From Cryptomeria japonica (lineage: Eukaryota > Streptophyta > Pinopsida > Cupressales > Cupressaceae): 64,000 nt of DNA. Within the stretch, counting starts at the first letter, position 1. Each line of letters opens with the position of its first letter. The stretch is taken from the NCBI RefSeq assembly GCF_030272615.1, contig NC_081412.1, forward strand, positions 698,286,656-698,350,655. The letters run 5' to 3'. This document shows, piece by piece, positions 45,861 through 59,020 of the stretch. The notes beneath the pieces were generated by a model, which was not told where the DNA came from, did not search any database, and saw only the letters and a program-made list of their open reading frames with translations. The position numbers were made by a program, and so were the translations under genes.

Positions 45861-46484
45861 AAGAATTAATCAGTAATATTTATTCTATTTTTTCACCATA
45901 TCTTCTTCATCTTCACTCTTTTTTCTTCCAAACTTCACTACATCCCCTGCAATTCCATTTTTCACATTTCCTCCCTTGAGGACCTTATCCCAAATTCCAC
46001 TTTTTGAAGCCTAAAATCCCACATTTCTCCATTTTTAGGGTTTGCCATAACTTCTTCCAGTTTTATCCAATCACCTCCAAATTTTTCCATATTGCCTATC
46101 TCCAATTTTTTCCATTCCTTCACCTCTCCTCCAAAATCCCCATTTTATGCTTGCTTATCCCTTAGAAAGTGGTAAAAACCTAGTCAAACCCCATTTACCC
46201 ATCAAATTTTCCTTCAAACCCACATTTGTCATAAGTAGAAAAGTTTTTAATCTTGTCTTTCTACTCATTCCCAAAAAATTAAATTTTTTTTGTCATTCTT
46301 TTGTCTTTTGCAGGACACTTGTTGAAGACTTTATTTTCAAACTACTAATCCACTTTTTTTTTTATAGGTTGCCTAAGAAAATCCGACCAAACATTGTGTT
46401 TTTCTTAATCTTCTATTCTAGGCACCTAGATTTTAATTAGGGGTAAAAAAAATCTTTCTTTTTGTGTTTGAGGAAAGTGTAGAG

Positions 46485-46700
46485 GTAGGAGAGTATGCTC
46501 TTGTCTGCATAGACAATCAGAAATCTCGACCCTCGAACCTTTTCTTGTTTGATTGCATGCTTACCCTTAGCGGGTCTGCCCTCCCAACTTGCTCTTTGAG
46601 AAGGTAAGAGGGGAATGACCCAAGTGAGTACACCTGGACCTGGGGTTTCCAACTCACTATAATAAATAGGCCATTGACTATGAAAGGGTCAATGGTTGGG
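46485..46700 (+). other. Leader module conserved between G2 and G1
   Basis: Collinear with 14228-14470. The most similar part is 46569-46668 (CTGCCCTCCC, AGAGGGGAATGACC, TTTCCAACTCACTATAATAA). It has no shared open frame. Confidence 0.6.
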
Positions 46701-47322
46701 GCTATATGAGAGTTCACTTTCACATTGGGTGCTTAGTAGGATCCTAGAGATCTCAATCATGTTTGCGTGACTGCTAAGTTCTTGGTGCTTCATTGGGCTA
46801 TAGGCCTCAATTGCGCTTGCGCAACTGCAAAGGGTAGCTCCCAACGAGAAGCCATACTAAACACCTTGTGCATAGTGGCCAAAAACCTTCTAGTCATTGG
46901 TGTAGGAGGTTGGACCTCCAAAGCTGCCCATATTTTTACGGCCCTTAGTAGAGACACAAAGTTCGCCATGAGGAGTTTTAATGGGAGCTGATGCTTGGCT
47001 GCCCCGGAGAAGTGATTGTCATGGAGGGGAGCCAGTGGGGTCAAGGATCTAAGTGTCCGCTCTGGGTAAGCGTAGCTGGGAAACCAATTGGGATCCATTG
47101 ACTATTGTCTTTTCTCACCATAGGATATGTTGTGAAGGAGCATGAGTGTCTTTTGAGTCTAACTTCTTTTGACCATTGTGGTTTCTTTACTTGACATCTC
47201 TTGCCAAGTCCATCCCCCACAACCAATCAATCACCCCTCTTTCCAAATTCCATCTTCTCATCATCAAATCTTTAATCCATTTTTATCTATCCAAGAAATT
47301 CTCCAATCCCCAATCCAATTTC

Positions 47323-48793
47323 TGATGAATAATGATGAATCAGTCAGTACCAAACCGGTACTGAGAGGGGGGGGGGTGAATCAGTACAGACAAAAACTTT
47401 TCCTGAACCAACTGACTGTAAAGACTGTACTTAACAGGTAAATAGTAACACCGGTCTAAATCAGGCACTATCGGTAAAACACAGTGAGAGTATGAAAGAC
47501 ATAAACCGGTAAACACTTAAATCTCTACACAATCTAATATCTCATTTCCACTTCACCCGTATGCATAAATAAGTAATATATCATCATAAATATAATGATT
47601 GCCAATTCAACATGCTTTACCACTTGACAGAGAATATTAAAGCATCACATGAAAAACATCACACATGACACACTGATTTTTTACGTGGAAACTCAACTGG
47701 GAAAAACCACGGTGGGGATGAATACCCACAAGTTGTTCTTTGAACTCTTTTGAAGTCCGCTTTGTTAGGAGCCTAGTCCGGTTAAAGACTTTTACAATAG
47801 GTTCTGCTAGAAACCGATCCTGCTAGGGATCACCCGGTTAAGGGGTGGCTAAATACTCGATTAAAGGTTAGAACCCTGTTAAAGGTTACCTCACAAGAGG
47901 ATTTGAAGAACTCATTGAATTGAGTCACCCTGTTAAAGGATTTACACAAAATCCTATTAAAGCTACCCAGTTAAGGGATTTTCCAACTACCGAAATGGTT
48001 AGAAGTCAACAAGTAATACACTGATCTGATAACAACACTCAATGCCAAGGTAGATCCACTTTAGCTCCTTTTCTTTTGCAATCACACTCTGTAGGTATCA
48101 CCACACTTCTCCAGTCTGACAAGAATCAAGTATCACTCACTAGGATACACACATAACATTTTCCAACAACTTCAAAATGAAAAACATCATCGACCTTATA
48201 GGAAATAGACAGGTTGGTAGCATAAACCCTAAACCCTAAACATTTAGGTTTTACAATTCAATCGGTTCAATCCTGACCGTTAATCATATTGCATTGAATA
48301 CAATAGTCTTGAACAGATCTCAAGACGTTCTCCAACGTTCATTTTTTTCCACTTCAGGAGGTTGATAACCCATCACATGTTCTCCACCGTTTACAGAGAC
48401 TTTGCGCATTCCTAAGGTAGATAAGATCAATCTCCATGCAAGATCCTCAAGGAAATCCTTCATGCGCACAAGGATGATGTGGCAACACTATCTGATCTTT
48501 ATTACAATTCTAACTTATCACACAGGCTTGGAATGCATCAACCAGAAACCCTGAAGTTGAGACTACCAATCGGTAGTCATGCCAAGTGAAACCCTGATAC
48601 AAAACTTCCCATATACCAGTTCTCATTTCAACATACCGCTTCACTTTTTCACATATAATGGTTCACAATATCATACTGGTTCTCACATACACCGGTTTTC
48701 TTACTTCAATATTCCAGTTCATACTTCAGCATATTGACATCAATGACAACATACAATATCATCATATCATCAAGTTCTGCACATATGCCAACA
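47323..48793 (-). mobile_element. C2 3' LTR
   Basis: Starts TGTTGGCATATG on the minus strand. It contains many ACCGGT words and a G-run of about 10 near 47367 on the plus strand. Confidence 0.88.
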
Positions 48794-48805
48794 ATCTCCC
48801 CATTT
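48794..48805 (-). other. C2 polypurine tract
   Basis: Minus-strand AAATGGGGAGAT directly before TGTTGGCAT, the common copia arrangement. Confidence 0.85.
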
Positions 48806-49036
48806 GGCATTGATGACAATATACAAAGATATCTCTCTGCTTCACATCTTCTCCCCAATACTGCAGATATCTTCTCTGCTTCACGTCTTCTCCCCCTTTG
48901 ACAACAATGGCAAAGTGAAGACACAAACAACTATGTTCCACTGTGCTGCTCCCCCTAAGGAGTAGCATCCTTCTACACACCAATCATGAAAAAGATTTAT
49001 TAATGCAATACCTTGACTGATGTGGAGCACACACTT

Positions 49037-52000
49037 TTAGTTCACCTCTTGAAGGGGCAACACCCCTAATTCACCTCTTAGAAAGGTAAATGTAGCCTTA
49101 GGTAGAGGCTTGGTGAATATGTCTACTAACAGCTCCTTACTGGAAACATGTTCCGATACAAATTCTTTGTTCTGAACCTTCTCCCTCAAGAAATGATACT
49201 TGAGCTCGAAGTGCTTGGTTCTAACATGTAAAACTGGATTCTTGGAAATATTAATTGCACTTGTTTTGTCACAAAATATACTTATCGATTCAGATACAGG
49301 AGCTTTGAAGCCATTTAATACATGCTTCATCTAAATTATCTAGGTGCAGTTCATAAATTCTGCAACATATTCTGCTTCTGTTGTAGACTGAGAGATACAA
49401 CTCTGCTTCTTGCTCATCCATGAGACCAGTCTACCACCAAGAAAGAATGCACCACCAGTTGTCCACATTACCAGCCCAATCAACATCTGTAAACACTTTC
49501 AGGTTGAAACCATTACTATATGGATACCATAATCCATAGTCAATAGTTCCATTCAGATATCTAAGAATCCGGTTGACTGCTACCAAGTGGGATTCTCTTA
49601 GACTTTTCTGGAACTGTGCAGTAATGCCTATTGCAAGTGCAATGTCCGGTCTACTATGTACTACATAGTGCAACTTACCAATCATTGATCAGTATTCCTT
49701 CTCATTCACCAACATTGAGTCATCCTCTTTTGATAATTTACAACTGGTTACCATCGGTGTACCGATCGGTTTGATGTCTTCCATGCCAAAGGTCTTCAAC
49801 ACCTCTTTGACATACTTGGACTGAGTGATAAAGATACCATCTTTTATTTGTTGAATCTGTAGTCCAATGAAGAACTTAATCTCCCCTATAAGTGACATCT
49901 CAAATTCCTTCTTCATCTCATCTGCAAAATCGTGACTCATCTTGTCATCTCCACCAAAAATTATGTCATCAACAAATACTTTACAAATAAGAATCTGATC
50001 TCCTTCTGACTTTAGATAGATATTGCTATCTCCACTTGGTCTTTCAAATCCAATCTTCACAAGATGGGAGTGTAAGCATTCATACCATGCTTTAGGTACC
50101 TACTTCAATCCATACAAGGCTTTGTGTCACCTACACACTATGTCATTGTCTTCTGATAGGGCAGACCCATCTGGTTGCTCTAAATACACCTCCTCTTCAA
50201 GTATTCCATTCAGAAATGCAGATTTTACATCCATTTGATATACTTTGAATCCCTTGAAGGCTGCATATGCAAGAAGCATACAAACTCCTTCCAATCTAGC
50301 TACTAGAGCAAAGGTTTCTCCATAGTCTTCTCCTTCTTCTTGAGTATATCCCTTACACACCAGTCTGGCTTTGTTTCTTACCACTGTGCCATCTTCATTC
50401 AGCTTATTTCTGAAAACCTATTTGGTGCCAATGACATTTTTATGCTCAGGTCTGGGTACCAAAGACCATGTACCATTCTTTTCTATCCGGTCAAGTTCCT
50501 TTTACATTGCCTTGATCTAGTCTTCATCGTTATGTGCCTCTTTAAATGTTTTAGGCTCAAATTCAGAGATCATGTAAGAATTTTCTCTAACCTTTCTTCT
50601 TGTAAGAATTCTTGCATCCTTGTCTCCTATGATCTGCTTTGGATCATGATTCAACTTTACATACTTAGGAATGATCTTAACTGTTTCTTGTTGCTTTTCT
50701 TCTTCATCCTCATCTTCATCAACATCAACATCTACCAGTGTAGGAGCACTGTTACTAGTACTAGGCTATTTTGCAACCGATTCCCAGAAGGTTACAACTA
50801 GTTCATCTACCACTCGCTCACTGTCGGTTTCCTTAGGTTTCTCAGAGGTTTCATCAACTTTGACATTAATACTTTCAACAATTCTCTGAGTCCTATTGTT
50901 TAAACACTTGAGAGCTTTACTCTTGGTGGAATATCCTAGAAATATTCCTTCATCACATTTTGCATCAAACTTGCTCTGATGTTCTCTCCTCTTGATATAA
51001 CATTTGTTACCAAACACTCTAAAGTAGCTTACTATAGGAGTCTTACCGATCCAATACTCATAAGGTGTTTTATCCTTACCTTTCTTGATGAGTACCCGGT
51101 TCATAGTGTAGACTACAGTGCTCATTGCTTCCCTCCAGAAGGTGTGAGCAACCTTCCCTTGAATCAACATCATTCTAGCTGCTTCAACTATAGTCTGGTT
51201 GTTCCTCTTTGCTAGGCCATTCTGCTGTGGAATTTGGGGGGTAGATAGTTGCCTCTTGATGTCGTTCTCTTCATACTACTTGTTGAATTCACCAGAAGTG
51301 AATTCTCCTCCTTGATTAGTTCTTAGACACTTAATCCTCTTACCACTTTCCTTTTCGACTAGTGCTATGAAAGCTTTGAACTTTCCAAAAGCTTCAGACT
51401 TATCTTTCAAGAATGTGACCCACATCATTCTTGAGTAGTCATTAGTGAGAATCATAAAGTACCTATCTCCCTGCACACTCCTAGTTTTCATAGGACCACA
51501 CAAATCAGTATGCACAAGATCAAGTAAATTGTCTGCAGTGAAAGATTTACCTTTGAAGGTTGAGAAAGACATTTTCCCTAGTTGACGCTCTCTGCACAAA
51601 GGATTATCCAGTTTGCTCAACACAAGCAATCCTCTAACTGCCTTGATCTTACTGGCCTTCACAATATTATCAAAGTTTACATGGTAGAGTCTCCTATGCC
51701 ATATCCATCTATCATCAAACTTAGCCATTAGACATGTACTGATATTTGCATTCAGTTGAAATAAGTTACCTTTGGTCTGCATACTAGTGGCTATCAGTTC
51801 ACCACTCTTTCCTTTTATTTTGTACACTCCATCTTTGAATTCCAGAGTGAGTCCATTGTCATTCAGTTGGACAACACTCAAAAGGTTGTGCCTGAGACCT
51901 TCTACCCAATACACATTATCAACACTATTTTTTCCATTTAGAGAGATGGACCCTCTACCTTTTACCATACATGGTGCATCATTACCAAATTGGACCACAC

Positions 52001-53111
52001 TACCATCATACTCTTCCAGAGATAGAAACTTACTCTGGTCACCAGTCATGTGGTGAGAACAACCACTGTCAATAATCCACTCATTGGAATTATCAGAGCG
52101 GGAGACAAGAGCCTTCTTGTCTGACACATCTTCCTTAACTGCTACAAATACAATGTCTTCACTTTCTTCATCTTTTGATTCCTCATCAGTGACACCTTCA
52201 TCAAATGCTACAAAATAGTTTCTCCTGTTTCCTCCTTTGAACTTCTTGAACTGCTCCGGTTTGTCCTTATTATCACCATTAGGATAGTTTACAACAATGT
52301 GTCTTATCCTATTGCAAGAAAAGCATTTCAAAGGGAGCTTACTTCTGTATTTACCAGTTCCCTTAGGAAGTCTCTTAGCAAGAAGAGCTTTAAATTCCAT
52401 CAGGATCTCCTCATCATCCATTTCTTTGCTTTGTCTTGGTTCACAACTGGTACTAGCTTATTTTCCCTTTCTAGATGGTGCAACAGATGCTCTAAAGGTT
52501 GATTTAGTTTTCTAAATACTGCCATCATAATTGTTTAGCTCATATACGGTCAACTTAGCAATGATGGAGTCTAGGGATACCTTTGTCTTGTCTATAGACC
52601 TCAACTCCTGAATAGCAACAACCCTTATTGCATAGACCGGTAATGAGGATCTTAAGACTTTGCTAACAACAGTGGAATCATCTATTTTACCTCCAGCACT
52701 CTTGATGTCTCCAACAATAGTTTTTATTCTTATTCCATATTTTTGAATGGTCTCTCCTTCAACCATCCGCATGTCTTCAAACTTTCCCCTAAGGCTCTCT
52801 TTTGTAGCTTGTTTCACATGCTCATCACCGCCATAGATATTCTCCAGAGCATCCCATACTTCTTTGGGATTATCTTTATCCTGAACATCAATAAACTCAA
52901 TGTCAAATGGACTGCTGATTAGGGCTTCCATGACTTGCCCAATCTCCTGAATCTCTCTTTTTTGATCATTGGTGAGAGTACCGGTAGGAATAACATAAGC
53001 ATTCTCAACATAGCTCTAGTATTGAGCACCCATGCTTCTGATGTAGATCTTCATTTCGTCCTTCCATATCTTAAAGTTATCTCTGTTGAACTTTGGACCT
53101 TCCCTCTTCAT
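49037..53111 (-). pseudogene. C2 gag-pol polyprotein, many stops
   Basis: It would start at ATG 53111 (MKREGPKFNRDNFKIWKDEM), 60 bp after the primer site. Gag covers about 53111-52100 with a degenerate knuckle CFSCNRIRHIVVNYP (the Gly before His and the last Cys are lost). Protease is near 52060 (WIIDSGCSHHMTG). Integrase lies about 51750-50770 (LVHTDLCGP, NDYSRMMWVTFLKDKSEAFG, LRTNQGGEF with Asp changed to Asn). RT is about 50500-49700 ([21 protein letters not shown]) and RNase H 49685-49037 (FTDVDWAG, RTKHFELKYHFLREKV). Stops interrupt it at least nine times, several at positions where the family has Trp, Gln or Arg. One frameshift lies near 49440. It is dead and more decayed than C3. Confidence 0.88.
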
Positions 53112-53172
53112 CAGTAGAGTAGGATCTTTTTCTCAAGCGGTTAAGCTTACAACACCGAGGACCTGGAACCTA

Positions 53173-53184
53173 GCTCTGATACCA
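53173..53184 (-). other. C2 primer-binding site (initiator Met tRNA)
   Basis: Minus-strand TGGTATCAGAGC, two bases from the LTR end. Confidence 0.95.
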
Positions 53185-53186
53185 AT

Positions 53187-54686
53187 TGAACAATAATGAT
53201 GAATCAGTTAGTACCAAACTGGTACTGAGAGGGGGGGGGGGGGGTAAATCAGTATAGACAAAAACTTTCCCTGAACCAGTTTGATTGCAAAGACTGTACT
53301 TAACAGGTAAATAGTAATACCGGTCTAAATCAGGGCACTACCGGTAAAACACAGTGAGAGTATGAAAGACATAAATCAGTAAACACTTAGATCTGTACAC
53401 AATCTAATATCTCATTTCCACTTCACCCGTATGCATAAACAAGTAATATATCATAAAAAATATAATGACTGCCGATTCAACATGCTTTACCACTTGACAG
53501 AGAATATTAAAGCATCACATGAAAACCATCACACATGACACACTGATTTTTCATGTGGAAACCCAACTGGGAAAAACCACGGTGGGGATGAATACTCACA
53601 AGCTGTTCTTTGAACTCTTTTGAAGTCCGCTCTATTAGGAGCCTAGTCCGGTTAAAGACTTTTATAATAGGTTCTACTAGGAACCGATCCTGCTAGGGAT
53701 CACTCGTTTAAGGAATGGCTAAATACTCGATTAAAGGTTATAACCCTGTTAAAGGTTACCTCGTAAGAGGATTTGAAGAACTCATTGAATTGAGTCACCC
53801 TATTAAAGGATTTACACAAAATCCTATTAAAGCTACCCGGTTAAGGGATTTTCCAACTATTGAAATGGTTAGAAGTCAACAGGTAATACACTGATCTGAT
53901 AACAACACTCAATGCCAAGGCAGATCCACTTTATCTCCTTTTCTTCCGCAATCACACTCTGCAGGTATCACCACACTTCTTCGGTCTGGCAAGAATCAAG
54001 TATCACTCACTAGGATACACACATAACATTTGCCAACAACTTCAAAATGAAAAAACATCATCGACCTTATAGGAAACAGACAGGTCGGTAGCATAAACCC
54101 TAAACCCTAGACATTTAGGTTTTACAATTCAATCGGTTCAATCCTGACTGTTAATCATACTGCATTGAATACAACAGTCTTGAACAGATCTCAAGATGTT
54201 CTCCAATGTTCATTCTTTGCCGCTTCAAGAGGTTGATAACCCATCACGCGTTCTCCACCGTTTACAGAGACTTCGCGCATTCCTGAGGTAGATAAGATCA
54301 ATCTCCATGCAATATCCTCAAGGAAATCCTTCATGCACACAAGACTGACATGGCAACACTATCTGATCTTTATTATAATGCTAACTCATCACACGATGCC
54401 ATCAGTTGAATCACACAGGCTTGGAATGCATCAACCGGAAACCTTGAAGTTGAGACTACCTACGGGTAGTCATTCCAAGTGAAACCCCGATACAAAACTT
54501 CCCATATATCGGTTCTCATTTCAACATACCACTTCACTTTTTCACATATACCGGTTCACAATATCATACCGGTTCTCACATATACCGGTTTGCTTACTTC
54601 AATATACCGGTTCATACTTCAACATATTGACATCAATGACAACATATAATATCATCATGTCATAAAGTTCTGCACATATGCCAACA
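53187..54686 (-). mobile_element. C2 5' LTR
   Basis: Partner of 47323-48793 with the same order of landmarks. The G-run here is about 14 long (53230-53245). It carries a short extra segment near 54400 (ACGATGCCATCAGTTGAATC) absent from the other copy, which explains the length difference. Confidence 0.88.
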
Positions 54687-57600
54687 CTTTCATCCATTCA
54701 AGCAATCATCCTTCCTCAACTAATATTCACTCTTCCTCTAGTCCAATCAAATCTCCAAAATTCCAATCAATCAAACTCATCCATCTTCCTAATCCGGTTA
54801 TCCAATCCAATCCAATCCAATTCAATCCAATTTAATCCAATTCAATTCAATCCAATCCATTCAACCCATCAACCAATCTAATCTAATCCAAATCCAATCA
54901 AGTCCTAATCCAATTCCAATCAAAATCAAATCTAATCCAACCAAACCATGTCCTGATCCAAGGACTAATCCAATCCAATCCTATCAAATCAAATCAAATC
55001 AAATTCAACCCAATCCAATCTAATTTAATCTAATCCAATTCAATCCAATATAATCCAATCAAACCAAGTCCTAATCCAAGGGCTAATTCAATCAAATCCA
55101 ATTAATACTCCAAATCCAATCAAGTCCTAATCTAAGGACTAATCCAATAAAATCAAATCCAATCCAAATCTAATCAAATCTAATCCATCATCATTCCAAG
55201 CCAAGTCCTAATCCTCATCTTCATTTAACATCATCTTCATAATCTTTCCCCTCCAAACATATTCATCCAATTCCAATCTAATCCTTCACTCTCAACACGA
55301 CTACCCAAAATTTCAAAGCTTGGTATGAGAAGATGCTCATGGAAGTTCATGAATCTTCCTACCAAGTTAATCCCATAATCTCCCACTTGCCTATCATACC
55401 TTCATCCATCCCATCTAAACACATTACACCCAATCCCAATCTATACCATATCTATTATCCTTCCTCTACCTTCGACAAGGGAAATCTATCTTATTCCCCA
55501 TCCATATCTCCATATTATCCCTCATCTACATACTCCTGTAATCCAATATGTATACCTCCATCTCTCCCCCCCATCTACATCCCAATCCCCATCCTTCTAC
55601 AATACATTCATTACCTCTACTCCCCATCCAAATCCTTTACTCCATATTCCTCCAAGCATTAATCCTAATTCCCCAATCCATTATCCTAATCCTCCATCCA
55701 ATCCCAATCCCAATCCTAATCCCCCATCTAATCCCAATTCTCCATCTAATCCTAATCCTCCAAAATCCATATTGTCCATGTTCTCCAAGTCCATCATCCA
55801 TAATCTAATCCAAGACATGCTAGCAAAGGAGATAAAATCCTCACCTCAAATCAAAGTGGCCAAGTCTCCTCAAGTCCTCCATCCACCCCAATCGCCTCCA
55901 CCTCAAAACAAATCCCAATCCTCCACACTTCGTGATACCATCATTCCTTCATCCACCCAAGTTAAAGCTTCCATATCTTCCTTCATCACACAATTCCCAC
56001 AACTCCCAACATGCCAAAAGGTTGTTCCAAATCATGCTAGCATAGAAATCTCTCTATCTCATGATACATCTCCCTCCACTCCATCTAATGATCCCATCCC
56101 CTCCACTTCCTCTCACGATCATATGATTCCTCTATCATCGCATGATCCTCTTCCATCTCATGATTGAATCACCCCTCCCACTCCACCTCATGATAACCTC
56201 CCTAGTAAAGATCAAAGTATCCCTTCATCTCCATGTCATGATCCCAATCTATCTAAAGATCCTAATTTTCCTTCCACGTCTCCTTCCCCTCAAAATTGAC
56301 TCGCATCTTGTTTCGAAAATAATAAGGGTCCTCAAGATAATGCTCAACATCCTCTATTCCTCCTAAATCCAAATTTCCCTCATACAAATCAAAATCTCGT
56401 TATCCCTCATCTTCTGTATCCATTTTGGGACCCTATGTTCCAAAGTTAAACCCTTCATTCCTTCCATCCATTTTGGGTCCCTATGTTTTGATGCTCCATC
56501 CTCCATCCCTTCCATCCATATTGGGTCCTTACATCCCTCCATCCACCATTCCATAACCTCAAATAATCCCTAAGCAAGATAAAAAAAGGCACACATCCTT
56601 GGATGCCTCCCAGCACTCTCTTTCCACCATCCCATCCATAAAATCCATCAATCCTTCATCCTCATGCACCCATCCCATTGCTATTGGAAGCAATTTGGAT
56701 GCCCAATCTAAAAAGCATAAAGCTCAAAATCCACAAAAATCAAAGGATCAACATGTCCCCTCAAAATGACATGCTCAAAACAAAAATATGATCCGAAAGA
56801 AGGGAAAATAAAAAAGTCCACAAAGGCCCCACAAGAAAAAATAAAAAACTATGTGGATTCTCGAAGAGGCAATGCATCTCAAAGAAAAATCAAAATTAGC
56901 ATCCAAACTTGCTAATCCAAAAGCTCCATCCATTCATAAGTCCTCCAATCCTCCATCTTCAAAATCCATTTTGGGTCCTTATGTCCCAAAATCCACCATC
57001 CCAACTCCTTCTTCTATTTTGGGTCCTCATTTGCTAAAATCTACACTTTATCCCCCATCCAATTCAAAGCACTCTCCTCCACTACTCCACCACCCTTCAA
57101 GGTGTGTGCCAATGTTGATCTTCCATAAATTTTTCAAAACCCCATCCATTATCCACCATCTAATTTTCACAATCCCATTATGTTAGTCCAATCCTTATCT
57201 TCCATCCCCTATCCATTTCATCTCCCCAATTACTGTTACCAACATCTATGAGCATACCTCTAGTTTAAAGAAATACTAAGGGATACCATTTATGGAACTA
57301 TATGCTTGAGTCCTCCCTTCCTCCTTCACGCATCCACTATCTTCCATATCCACTCATCCTTATCCTTCTCCATCTAAACTATTCCAAAAATTCAAAAATT
57401 CAAAAAAATAAAAAAATCAAGAAAAAAAAATTCAAAAAAAAAAAAAATCAGAAAAAAGTAAAGAAAAATCATTTCATCCAATGGTTAAAACCACTTCTTA
57501 TGGCACCTTGGGTACGTACCATGACAAAAACTTGGAAAACAAGCGTCACGTGTAATCCCCTCATCCCCTTGCACTCTATACTTGGGGGCAAACTTCATCC

Positions 57601-58980
57601 ACACAATCCTCCCATCCATCTGCATCCTATCTAAGCCCATTCTCCTTTCCTATCTTTGATCTTGATTATTATATCCATATCCTCCATCTCATATCCCTCA
57701 TCCTATCAAAATTAATTCTCCAATCCTACCTTTCATCTTGATCATATAGGAGGCAAAATAATGAATCATGAATGCATGCTTTGGAACATTCAAGCCTTAA
57801 TAGCCTTAATATCCATTACACATTACCCTCCCACCTCATACCTTTTTATCCACTATCCTTACATCCTTAATTACACTACCCTCTAGTATGGGGCATTTCA
57901 CTCCTTTGCATCATAGTGTTTGGGTCTCCATAACCCTACCCTCCATCCTTTATTCCTCCATTTCTTATTCATACCCATCCACTTATTCCCTCCATCTCCT
58001 ATCCAAACAAATCCCTCATCCATCTATCCTCTTACCAATCCTTGGTTCTCCCTTATCATTGGTTCCATTCAGTCAAATACTATCCACAAATCCACCCCAT
58101 CCTATCCAATTTCTAATCCAATCTTATCTTATCCAATCATATTCTCCATCTCTTATGATTTAATCAACAATCCCATCCCCAATCCAATCCTATTCAATCA
58201 TCCATCCCCCTTTTTCATCCTATCTAATCATTTATCCTTCTTCTAATCCTATCCAATCCATCAAATTGAGCTTTCCCTAGCTACTTGAGCTCGTACTGAC
58301 TTGTGCCTCTTGACTAATCAAATCCAAGGAACAATCCTCTCATCTGCATATCTTGCACATCCAACTTGTCTTTTGTCATCCATCAATCAATCCATCACCT
58401 GCCCATCGGGATGTATCCTTCCCTAGTCTGACAGTTTATCCAAATCCATGTCCTACTCTTGGAAAGAGATGTTAGTTGGTCATGTACATATTGTTTGCAT
58501 ACTTGAGCTTTTTGCTTTGTTTTCATCTTGTGTCCCATGATTATACTTGTTTAGGACTGCCTTGATCATCCTATATCTTGGTATGTCTTGGCTGGTGTAT
58601 AATGAGGCATAGTTTGCATGGCATGGTGTGTTGGAAGGTCTTCCTTATACAAACCAACAACCCTGCATTAGTGTTTATCAACACTTGCATGATTGTGTGC
58701 AAGGCATTCCTGTTTGACTGAGCGTCAGTCCGTGCCTCGGATTTTCATATCATCTTGGTTTTTATAATCATTGGTGTAGACTATCCAGGGTAATATCAAA
58801 TCTAGGTTTTCTCTCTATACTTGCTCAACAAGAAATCCAATCTATTTATCCTTTCTTTGTCTCATTTCATTCACAACACTCCAACTCATCCTACTTCCCT
58901 CTTTCATTATCTTAATCCTTTCATCGCTTATTCTTCTAATTCCTTTCGAGAGCACACCCGTGTTCTTCGAACCCACATGT
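54687..58980 (+). other. Extremely G-poor, C/T/A-rich tract (G2 continuation)
   Basis: Long runs of CCAATC, CCATCC and TCCAAT words with very few G on the plus strand, especially 54690-57300. The frames at 55333-55662, 55772-56167 and 56851-57186 are Pro/Ser/Ile-rich by composition and have no domain. From about 58260 the base composition becomes more even. It continues the G2 sequence style seen before C2 and ends at a purine tract and the LTR at 59021. Confidence 0.55.
56415..57040 (+). repeat. Dispersed TTTTGGGTCC-TATGT repeats
   Basis: TCCATTTTGGGTCC followed by CTATGT or TTATGT recurs at about 56417, 56466, 56517, 56962 and 57015, embedded in (CCATCC) words. In one frame it gives ILGPYVPKS repeats, and in the others it is broken by stops. 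Confidence 0.6.
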
Positions 58981-58986
58981 TCTCTC

Positions 58987-58993
58987 AAGGGGG
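58987..58993 (+). other. Possible polypurine tract before the G3 LTR
   Basis: AAGGGGG followed by CATACTACTG, about 28 bases before the LTR start. A purine tract marks the 3' end of an internal region, so it suggests that an element body lies to the left. Confidence 0.45.
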
Positions 58994-59020
58994 CATACTA
59001 CTGCTTCCTCGTCATCCTTA

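Larger units (their letters stand above)
45303..47322 (+). mobile_element. G2 leader region
   Basis: Leader downstream of the second G2 primer-site motif, with two phased arrays, then CT-rich non-coding DNA, then the module shared with G1 (46485-46700). Frames such as 46147-46440 and 46767-46991 have no known domain. It is cut at 47322 by insertion of copia element C2, and the sequence style resumes at 54687. Confidence 0.6.
47323..54686 (-). mobile_element. Ty1-copia element C2, complete structure, inactive
   Basis: LTRs at 47323-48793 (1471 bp) and 53187-54686 (1500 bp) flank a minus-strand internal region with initiator-Met primer site and purine tract. The flanking 5-mers are ATTTC and CTTTC, a slightly mutated target duplication. 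The sequence on both sides is the same C- and T-rich, G-poor type, which supports insertion into the G2 leader. The long LTRs and the purine tract before TGTTGGCAT resemble the SIRE/Tork-type copia lineages. Confidence 0.9.

Noticed and set aside
54678-58246. Series of Pro/Ser/Ile/His-rich frames
   Set aside because: All follow from CCAATC and CCATCC repeats. None has a domain or a consistent start, and they overlap in several frames.
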